Shown one piece after another: positions 57,174 to 64,000 of a stretch of 64,000 nucleotides of DNA (its first letter is position 1; the number at the start of each line of letters is the position of its first letter). The DNA lies in the NCBI GenBank assembly GCA_026120035.1, contig JALRME010000023.1, positions 186,001 to 250,000 of the forward strand. Direction: 5' to 3'. The position numbers and the translations under genes were made by a program. This stretch comes from Coleophoma eucalyptorum (Eukaryota; Ascomycota; Leotiomycetes; Helotiales; Dermateaceae). The notes beneath the pieces are model-generated. The model saw nothing but the letters and a program-made list of their open reading frames with translations. It had not been told where the DNA came from and made no database searches.

Positions 57174-58106
57174 ATGAGCTTTTTTGCACGATCCAACGAT
57201 GCTCTCAACATCAACCCCCCTCCAACCGATGTGCAGCATCTCACCCGTGGTGGTTCTGACTGGCTGTGGGCCGTAACCGCCTTGGATCTCTTCTGTCTCC
57301 TAGCCGTCGTGGCTCTGTCCTACATCGCTCCCAAGGGCGAGAAGGTCTTCCACTACCTCTTCATTGTCACGCTCTTGGTCGGCACCATCGCCTACTACAC
57401 TGCGGCCTCTGATCTCGGCTCGCTTGCCATCAATGTCGTCGACAGTGTGATCTCCCACCCCGGTCCCCGCCAGGTCTTCTACTCGCGATACATCAACTGG
57501 TTCGTTGGTTGGACCCCCATTGTCATCGCCATCGGTCTTCTCTCAGGCGTCAGCTGGGCCACCATTATCTACAACATCATTCTAACCTGGATCTGGATTG
57601 CCTCCTGGCTCGCCGGTGCCCTCGTCGAAAGCACCTACAAGTGGGGATTCTTCGCCTTCGGTCTGTTCTCCGAGCTCCTCTTGATCACCTCGCTACTCCA
57701 CACCGGCAGCATCACTGCCAAGCGGGTCGGCATCGCCAAGCACCACTGGATGATCGTCGGCTGGCTGTCCTTCATCTGGCTCATCTACCCCATCGCCTAC
57801 GGTGTTGACGATGGCGGAAACACCATCCGCGTCACCAGCGGCTGGATCTTCATCGGTGTCCTCGATATCTTGTCCACCTTGCTGCCCATCTTCGCCATCC
57901 TGGTGCTCAGCCGCAAGTGGGACTACCGCTCTCTAAATTTGTACTTCACCCAATACGGCCGTGTTGCTCAGGCCGGTGAGTTCCCTGAGAAGGGCAAGAC
58001 TCCCGCCGACAACGCTGCCATCGCGGATCCAGCTGTGCCAGCTGCCGCCGACCCTCTCGCACGCGTCCCCACTCCCAAGGATGAGGAGGCTGCCCCCGCT
58101 GCTTAG
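57174..58106 (+). CDS. Opsin-related protein (Mrh1/Yro2/ORP type), seven TM
   Basis: Intronless, 310 aa. Seven hydrophobic segments, with helix C RYINWFVGWTP and helix G VLDILSTLLPIF. In bacteriorhodopsin the proton acceptor Asp85 and the Schiff-base Lys216 are at these places. Here Asp is replaced by Asn (RYINW) and Lys by Thr (LDILST), while Asp212 is kept. So it should not bind retinal; it belongs with the fungal opsin-related proteins (ORP-1, yeast Mrh1/Yro2/Hsp30) that are stress-induced plasma-membrane proteins. The C-terminus is Pro/Ala-rich (KTPADNAAIADPAVP). Codon use is strongly C-ending (GTC, ATC, CTC), suggesting high expression, unlike its neighbours. Confidence 0.94.
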   Translation: MSFFARSNDALNINPPPTDVQHLTRGGSDWLWAVTALDLFCLLAVVALSYIAPKGEKVFHYLFIVTLLVGTIAYYTAASDLGSLAINVVDSVISHPGPRQVFYSRYINWFVGWTPIVIAIGLLSGVSWATIIYNIILTWIWIASWLAGALVESTYKWGFFAFGLFSELLLITSLLHTGSITAKRVGIAKHHWMIVGWLSFIWLIYPIAYGVDDGGNTIRVTSGWIFIGVLDILSTLLPIFAILVLSRKWDYRSLNLYFTQYGRVAQAGEFPEKGKTPADNAAIADPAVPAAADPLARVPTPKDEEAAPAA

Positions 58107-58842
58107 AGGGGCTTGATGTCTAGATGATATCAACCTGATGATGCTCACGCTACAACGGTTTAGGAAATGGATATATAAATGCAACTGAGACGGAATGGAG
58201 TGGTTTTTGGTTCTTGGCTTGCCAACTTGTTTCAATGATACCAATATCTGCGGAAGGTGCCGCTAGCTCGGTGGAAATGGTGGTTCCTAATGATTGTTTT
58301 TTGGAAGGTTTGATCTTGCGACTTAATGTATAATGGTATAATCAAGAAAGTTAAATAGTATAACAAAGAAATATTCACTCCTTACCTCGATGCCGTGTTT
58401 GAAGCCATCTCTGGCTTTGCAGATCAGTTCCGGTGCGCTTGACTTGCTTTTCTTGAGACACAAGTCCTCACTATGGCTGACACCATCATGGTGGCTTACG
58501 CAGCCAGAAACTGCCGAGACAATTTATTGATCCGGAATCTAGAGGTTCGACAGCAGGTGGTTGGTGGCCAAGGAACGACTCACTTGTCGATCACACCAGT
58601 GTGGAATACATTCACCTTGCAAACGAGAGTTACTTCATAGAAAAGTTGATATTTGAAACAGTGAGGAATCACCTGAGTGGCTACTTCCACCAAGCCCTAC
58701 CTACTGAGTCCGGAATACATTCTCTTCTCACTCAGATCAAGCCCATGCCACCCGTGATATATTTAATGGTCCAAACTCCAAACGCTAGGCAAAATCGAAA
58801 AGATATTCCGCTGGGGAAAAGAAATGCGGAAATGGAGCAAGA
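58107..58842. other. Intergenic, no gene
   Basis: Convergent spacer between the opsin-related gene (+) and the pinin gene (-). No supported coding sequence; a short plus-strand frame at 58601..58849 has no motif. Confidence 0.5.
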
Positions 58843-59862
58843 TCAGTAGATGACAGTATCTTCCTCGGCTTCAACAACTACCTCACCATTATGCAGTTCT
58901 AGTGCCTCTTTCCTTGCTTCTTCGGCAGAAGCCGAGACCTGTGCGTCAGTGGTAGTAGTAGTAGCAGGATCAATAACTTCTTGGGAAACAGACGCTGACT
59001 CAGTATGAGGCTCACCCACCGCCTCTTTGGACACGCTATCCGTCACCTGCTCATCGTTATTTATAACTGATGCCTCCTCCGTTTTTGGATGGCGTTTTTC
59101 AAAATCCTCAACTTCTTGCGCAATTGTGGCTTCTGCCTCTTCGATCTGTGACTTTATTCGTTCCTCATCTCCAGGTAACATTTCCCAAGGCTTGTAATAC
59201 TACTCTCTGTTAGAACTGTAACCTCGGTTTACTAATTACTACATACCAGCTTTGGTTCTGCTTTCGTACATAAGAAATGCGCCATTGCTAGCATATTAGT
59301 GTGCCGTATTCGCATCTACAAATATACTGTTAGTTGATAGCACCCTAAGATTATTGCACTTAGTCACTGACCGATTGCTCTTCGAATTTGATCTGCTCTT
59401 TCTTCCGTATGGTTTTCAACTTCTCAAGTTTCTCAGCCTTGCGACCTTCATCCTCAAACTTTTGCTGTTTGGCCTTTTCCTGCTGTCGCTTCTCAATCTC
59501 TTGCCGTCTTTTCTGCTGGCCATTCGAGGTGCTTTGACTCAGGGTACTGAGAAGACCCCCAAAGAGTCGTTGCCCGCGTTTGCGCTCTTCAACCACGGAG
59601 CTTTTCCTCCTTTCAGAGCTCAATTCTTGCTTGGATTCGGTGGATGCTGTGACGGTTGTTGGCGAGCCGGCTCCATCTGAAATTGAAAGACGAGGCCGTT
59701 TAGATGTTGCCTCTGACGCTGAAGATTGACGGCGTTTCGCTCGGGGAGATGCAGGGGCCTCGGTGGGCAGGATTACCGCAGATGCTATGGGCCTGGAGAG
59801 GAAGTCAGTTACGATTGCAGCACGATAGGTAGGCAAGGGAGGTACCCTTTGCTTTCTGCCAT
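58843..59862 (-). CDS. Pinin/SDK/MemA-domain protein
   Basis: Four exons: 59862..59846, 59792..59372, 59315..59247, 59199..58843; 287 aa, starting MAESKGPIASAVILP. The conserved pinin/SDK/MemA domain runs from about residue 75: RKRGQRLFGGLLSTLSQ, basic coiled-coil EIEKRQQEKAKQQKFE, then IRHTNMLAMAHFL, TKAEPKLYYKPWEM. The C-terminus is acidic and repetitive (Glu/Ser/Thr). Pinin proteins are nuclear, associated with splicing and the exon-junction complex. The first exon is only 17 nt, supported by the match of the spliced N-terminus to GPIASAVxLP. The divergent PHF5 gene starts 408 bp away. Confidence 0.88.
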
Positions 59863-60270
59863 GGCAGCTTATTGCGGTACAAAAGGAATTGGCAGGCCCG
59901 CGCTGATTGAAAAGAAACGAGAATGCGACGTCAGTTCTAGAGTTGCAGAAGAGGACATTCATGGGTGGGATATTAATAATAATATTACGGACAAGATATA
60001 AATGTCGCGATTGACATTTTGACAGCTCTCTCCGCGTTCAGCTCCATTGGGTTTAGCGGCACGCGATCATGGTCCGTGCATTTGTCAGCAGAAACTGAAG
60101 CTTCGAGATTCTGGTGGCGCGCGATGGGATTTTGATATCTAAACAAACGGCTTGCGACAACGACCTGCAATCCTCTACCACTCATCGACGATACACCTCA
60201 AATTCTCTCCCTATTCAAGCACCTATATCACACCATATTTCGAACGGTCTTGTGAAGCTAATCTATCACA
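59863..60270. promoter_or_regulatory. Bidirectional promoter interval, pinin / PHF5
   Basis: 408 bp between start codons of two divergently transcribed genes whose products are both splicing-associated. No specific site identified, and no gene seen in it. Confidence 0.5.
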
Positions 60271-60689
60271 ATGTCTCGCCATCATCCGTGAGTTCTCTTC
60301 CTGTCAGTGGAGTAACAACTGCTAACAAGCCTTCAGCGATCTTGTAATGTGCCGCAAGCAGTCTGGCATAGCGATCGGACGTCTCTGCGATAAGTGCGAC
60401 GGCAAATGCCCAGTGTGCGACTCCTACGTACGACCGACCACCTTGGTACGCATCTGCGACGAATGCTCCTTTGGCAACTACCAGAACAAATGTGTTGTTT
60501 GCGGTGGAGAGGGAATTAGTGATGCATTCTATTGCTTCGAGTGCACAAGGCTGGAGAAGGATAGAGATGGCTGTCCGAAGATTATAAATCTGGGAAGTTC
60601 GAGGACGGATCTGTACGTATTCCTTGCCCCTACTTTTGAAGAAGACTTACTAACTGCTTGACAGATTCTACCAGAAAAAGAATTTTAGG
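60271..60689 (+). CDS. PHF5-like protein, SF3b subunit (Rds3 homologue)
   Basis: Three exons: 60271..60287, 60337..60612, 60665..60689; 105 aa, which is the family's usual size. After [16 protein letters not shown] come the many conserved Cys of the PHD-finger-like zinc knot: [38 protein letters not shown] and [21 protein letters not shown], ending FYQKKNF. PHF5/Rds3 is a core SF3b subunit of the U2 snRNP and is essential in yeast. The first exon is 17 nt and the last is 25 nt, so both would be missed by simple gene finding. Confidence 0.95.
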
Positions 60690-61328
60690 AATCATTGAGA
60701 CTTTGTTGGCGATACTGGCGTTGGAATACCTTCATGAAAATTGGTGTTGGGGGGAGTATGGTCGGGCCTGGGAGCACCAACATACATTCAGCGTCCTTCA
60801 GAACGAATAGATGGCCATGGTACGACGAATGATAAATTTATGGTCCGGTATAATTTGATCTCTGTGACGCGTGATGTGGAATATAAACTAAGGCTCTACA
60901 GATTCCTTGAGCTTGGCTCCAACGAAGCCGTCTTCCTATCATCGACTATCGAGATTGTTTGTGACAGGAGAGGCGCCTATTGTGTTACACGATGGTGATA
61001 TGTGCCCAAGTCTTTAGATGTATGGCTGGGATTACACATATTCGAGATGCACATCGCCCCCCGTAGAGACTTCGCGTCCCATCTAAACCAGGAGTGAGCC
61101 AGCGTGGAAAGAGGTAAATTCCAAGCTGGGAATAACTTATCTCAAGATAGCGTGGTATAATTTGGGGGTGCTTTGGTGTGAACCACAGAAATAGTCCAAT
61201 AAATCCAGTTACTTAGATATCGATGGTAAATCTCATGGAAAATGCGCACAATTTTTGACTTCATATTGAATATAATCATTTGACTATTTATTGGATATTT
61301 AACAGTGCTTTTATGAACCAATGTCAAA
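60690..61328. other. Intergenic, no gene
   Basis: Convergent spacer between the PHF5 gene and the alpha/beta hydrolase gene. The frame at 60741..60998 has no motif. Confidence 0.5.
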
Positions 61329-62321
61329 TTACAAGCTTGCCTTAACAGCAATCTGTCCAGCCAAGAATTCCTTGAGGTATCGGTTGACAGCTTCACTCTG
61401 TTCCCACAGTGCCCAATGTCCTGCATTGACCTCACCCTTGGTTAAGCTTCTGAACCACCTTTCCATGCCCTCTGACATCTTTGGTGGAAGGGCTGCATCT
61501 CTCTTGCCAGCGATAAATAGTGTTGGCATATCAAATTTACCCACAACGTTATCGAAATCCAAGTATTCGCGCTCCTCAGCGAAGTTAATCTCCCCGGTGC
61601 GGTACCAGCTCAATGGACCGTGCATGTTGTGAATAGCGTACTGCTTGGCGTAGAAATCGAGCTCCTCCTTGCTCAGCAAAGGAGTCTGGCCCAGAGTTGG
61701 GATAACATCGAGCTTTGCGCCGACGGAGACATCGAAGCCCAATTGACCATCTGGTGTTCGTCCACCGTACAAGGCGTTAAGGAACTGTCGGCACTTCTCC
61801 TCACCCACAATGGCATCCTCGACCTCGCGTCCTTGGAATTGTAGCTGGTACTTGAAGTTTGGCGCAACAGTCATTGGCACATATTTCTCTTGTGGTGGGA
61901 AGAAAGGCGTACAGACGCTGAAAAGTGCCGAGATCAACTTAGGGTATCGCATGGCAATTCTGTAGACAACAGCTCCTCCCCAGTCATGGCCGCCCAGAAT
62001 GATGGTCGACGAACCAAGCTGCTTTGCCAGCTCGGCCATATCATCGGCAGCACGCTTGTATGTGTAATATTTGGGTTCTTCGGGAGCATCCGTTCCGCCG
62101 TATCCCATCATGTCCGGGCAGACAACGCGCAGACCGAGAGAGAGGAGGAAGGGGATCTGGTATCGCCACCCGAAAGACATGTCGGGGAAGCCGTGAATAA
62201 GGAAAATAGTGCCGGTGGGAGTGCCTTTTGGCTCTGCCAGCATGTAGCCATAGTTGATACCATTGAGATTGGCCGTCTTGTATTGGTATCGAGGATCGTT
62301 GGGTGCTACTTTGTCCGCCAT
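61329..62321 (-). CDS. Epoxide hydrolase-type alpha/beta hydrolase
   Basis: Intronless; 330 aa from the ATG at 62321 (MADKVAPNDP), with an upstream in-frame ATG at 62363 less likely. The alpha/beta hydrolase fold has the oxyanion motif LIHGFPDMSFGWRYQ near residue 40, the nucleophile elbow GGHDWGGAVVYR near 108 (Asp, as in epoxide hydrolases, rather than Ser), a cap-domain Tyr in SWYRTGEINF, an acid region in TLFIAGKRDAALPP and the catalytic His in AGHWALWEQ near 305. These residues fit soluble epoxide hydrolases that open epoxides by an Asp-ester intermediate. Cytosolic; substrate unknown. Confidence 0.92.
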   Translation of the reverse strand: MADKVAPNDPRYQYKTANLNGINYGYMLAEPKGTPTGTIFLIHGFPDMSFGWRYQIPFLLSLGLRVVCPDMMGYGGTDAPEEPKYYTYKRAADDMAELAKQLGSSTIILGGHDWGGAVVYRIAMRYPKLISALFSVCTPFFPPQEKYVPMTVAPNFKYQLQFQGREVEDAIVGEEKCRQFLNALYGGRTPDGQLGFDVSVGAKLDVIPTLGQTPLLSKEELDFYAKQYAIHNMHGPLSWYRTGEINFAEEREYLDFDNVVGKFDMPTLFIAGKRDAALPPKMSEGMERWFRSLTKGEVNAGHWALWEQSEAVNRYLKEFLAGQIAVKASL

Positions 62322-63091
62322 GGTGAAAGTTCGAGGAGGATGGCGGGGTTGATGGTGGGGCAAAGGGGCGGGTTGAGAAGCTGGTTTCTCTCGGTCCTTT
62401 TGGTGTTGTCAAGAAGCAGAACTCACATATATATAGAGATTAATGACGACCAGCCAAGAGAGCGAGGCCGCAACGTTGCGTTTCCACAGCATCCATCCCG
62501 TGGATCTATTTGCAGCATGAAGGAGCTGATACCGGAGCGCAAGACTGAAGTAGCAATCAAGTGGGGTCGCTTAAGCTTTGGACCTCGGTGCTTTCAGGGC
62601 GGGAAGGAATAGGGGAAAATTCTTTGCTATAACGTCACAAAGTCACCTCATCCCTCGCACAATGCAGGGCGGTGTTCCTCCCTTGCCCCTGGCATGCCCC
62701 GACGAGAATTGAGGTCCGGAGACACCGAGACACAACTGCCTTGGGAGAAAGCTTGTCCCATACACCACGGCTCTGCACTGGAAAGTCTGGAAACGCCGCG
62801 GCTGCAGGGCCCGCCCACTTACTCGTTAGTCTCAGCTCGCCGAGCACGATCCGGTACGTGGCATACTGCAATTGACTGATCGAATCAAGCGATACATCCA
62901 CACTTCTCGACTGGCGGGTTACAGACTCGCTCGTACCAGTTCTTGATTTCTGCGATGCTACTTTCATCTTCAGGTTTGCTGTAGCACTTCGAATAGAAAG
63001 AACATCGTATTAACATCACTACTTAATGGATATCGCTTTCTGAGATATCATCAGCCAGCCCTTCACACAGTAGAAGTAAGGTAATAGCGGC
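62322..63091. other. Intergenic, no gene
   Basis: 770 bp between the hydrolase start (-) and the end of the tannase-like gene. G+C-rich, no gene recognised; open frames on both strands here lack motifs and overlap one another. Confidence 0.5.
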
Positions 63092-64000
63092 TTAGTATAC
63101 AGGCAACTTGAAAGAATCAAAATCATAGAGCCAAGTGTCTATGGAAGCCTGGTCATAAACACACTCCATAGTCCCATTGACCGCCCACAATGGTCTCAAA
63201 GGCCAAGCACAGATCTGGGCATTCTGTCCAATCTTGCTGCCGGCAAGATGAGTGGCATTCAAGGTGTCGGGAGTAAGGCCGTTTTCCACCCAGTCGATTA
63301 GAACACCTAAATTGGTTTGCGGGAACGGTCCATTAGGTTGGTACGCGTTAGGCGCGCAATGCTGTGCGCCCGGGACGAGGTAGAGACGGTACCAATCAGA
63401 AAGTGCCTCGGTAGACTCATTGAAAGTCATGTTTCCATACATGATCTGACGAACAGACTCGTGATAGCGGACTGAGGAGGCGGTAGGAATGCTGAAATCC
63501 GACTCGCCGTGGTAATGTAAGATTTTACCACCAGAGTTATAGTATTCCGTCAGGTCGGGCCAGGTCGTTTGGAGAGTATCTTCATACTTCTTCCATCCCT
63601 CAACGATCCACTGCTTGAGGGTGTCGTATGTTACGCCATCTAGACTTATGACGTCGGTATCGAGAAGCTCTAGATATCGGCCGACGAACTCGGTCCCGAA
63701 CTGGTTGAGATAAAGTCCCCAAGTATCGCTAGTGTTATCGTACGACGTGTATCCATCTGCAAAAATGGACGAAGGCTGGTAAGAAAAGTAGACACGCTTT
63801 CCATCTGTATCACGGAGGCCGTCGACGATTTTATCGGTCGTTGCTATGGCCTCGGCAGTAACGGTCCCGTTTTGCTCGGGCCAGGCTGGGGCTGGAGGGA
63901 AGCCAGCATATACCGGCGTTGCAGGACAGTAATAAGATTTGCCGATGATAGAGGAGGTATTGAAATGCAATTTGCAGAGATCTGTCCGTGCAACAACGCC
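63092..64000 (-). CDS. Tannase/feruloyl esterase family, 3' part only
   Basis: The minus-strand frame runs from the stop at 63092 beyond the window edge (no start codon inside; the first in-window residues are GVVARTDLCKLHFN). C-terminal tannase hallmarks: ILHYHGESDFSIPTASSVRYHESV (Asp of the triad), LVPGAQHCAPN (His with adjacent Cys, the HC of the family's CS-D-HC motif) and several Asn glycosylation sites. Secreted enzyme hydrolysing gallate or ferulate esters of plant polymers. The N-terminal part with signal peptide and Ser nucleophile lies outside the window. Confidence 0.9.
   Translation of the reverse strand, partial: GVVARTDLCKLHFNTSSIIGKSYYCPATPVYAGFPPAPAWPEQNGTVTAEAIATTDKIVDGLRDTDGKRVYFSYQPSSIFADGYTSYDNTSDTWGLYLNQFGTEFVGRYLELLDTDVISLDGVTYDTLKQWIVEGWKKYEDTLQTTWPDLTEYYNSGGKILHYHGESDFSIPTASSVRYHESVRQIMYGNMTFNESTEALSDWYRLYLVPGAQHCAPNAYQPNGPFPQTNLGVLIDWVENGLTPDTLNATHLAGSKIGQNAQICAWPLRPLWAVNGTMECVYDQASIDTWLYDFDSFKLPVY

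Noticed and set aside
61890..62612. Plus-strand open frame of 240 aa
   Set aside because: Antisense to the epoxide hydrolase N-terminal half; no motif.
1..64000. CRISPR arrays, bacterial operons, riboswitches, intact transposons
   Set aside because: The window is eukaryotic; I found no regularly spaced repeats of CRISPR type and no transposase or reverse-transcriptase motif.

Overview
The window is nuclear DNA of a filamentous ascomycete (Pezizomycotina; a leotiomycete-like genome is my guess, not shown). The basis is genes with many 45-75 bp introns (GT...AG with a CTAAC/CTGAC-like branch site a few bases before the acceptor) and families typical of these fungi: Zn2Cys6 regulators, HET, LaeA-like methyltransferases, SUR7/PalI, tannase, opsin-related protein. 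Exon models were made by eye. Every complete or repaired multi-exon model has a total length divisible by three; the frameshifted dioxygenase pseudogene, the edge-truncated tannase and a few low-confidence entries are the exceptions.

Layout. 0.4-7 kb: two Zn2Cys6 regulators, a DUF4260 membrane protein and a secreted Ser/Thr-rich protein gene with a premature stop. 7.7-16 kb: a 1284-residue coiled-coil protein with a tandemly duplicated 3' exon, an SDR reductase of the acyl-DHAP-reductase type and a HET-domain protein. 16-17.6 kb is AT-rich and empty.

17.5-40.7 kb looks like a secondary-metabolism or catabolic neighbourhood: O-methyltransferase 1, an intact LaeA-like methyltransferase, a broken PhyH dioxygenase, a MetE-like (cobalamin-independent methionine synthase type) protein, a Baeyer-Villiger-type flavin monooxygenase, a C2H2 regulator, an MFS (Dal5-type) transporter, a flavohemoglobin, an F-box protein, a second LaeA-like gene with a Trp-to-stop change, and O-methyltransferase 2. 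Seven consecutive genes from 25.2 to 40.7 kb all lie on the + strand. No polyketide synthase, NRPS or terpene synthase is visible, so this is either a backbone-less tailoring/transport set, a decayed cluster, or part of a larger one.

41-58 kb: a small basic protein facing an FHA-like/protein-kinase gene, an unrecognised small gene, a repeat-bearing gene-poor stretch (45-47 kb), a SUR7/PalI four-TM protein, a P450, an Old Yellow Enzyme, a P-loop sulfotransferase-like protein and an opsin-related protein that lacks the retinal lysine. 58.8-64 kb: a pinin/SDK/MemA gene and a PHF5/Rds3 gene (both linked to splicing) diverging from one 408 bp interval, an epoxide-hydrolase-type alpha/beta hydrolase, and the 3' part of a tannase/feruloyl esterase that runs off the window.

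Three genes (about 5.9, 21-22 and 38.3 kb) carry inactivating stops, each explicable by a C-to-T change at CpA, the signature of RIP-like mutation, although each is a single event and chance or sequencing error is not excluded.
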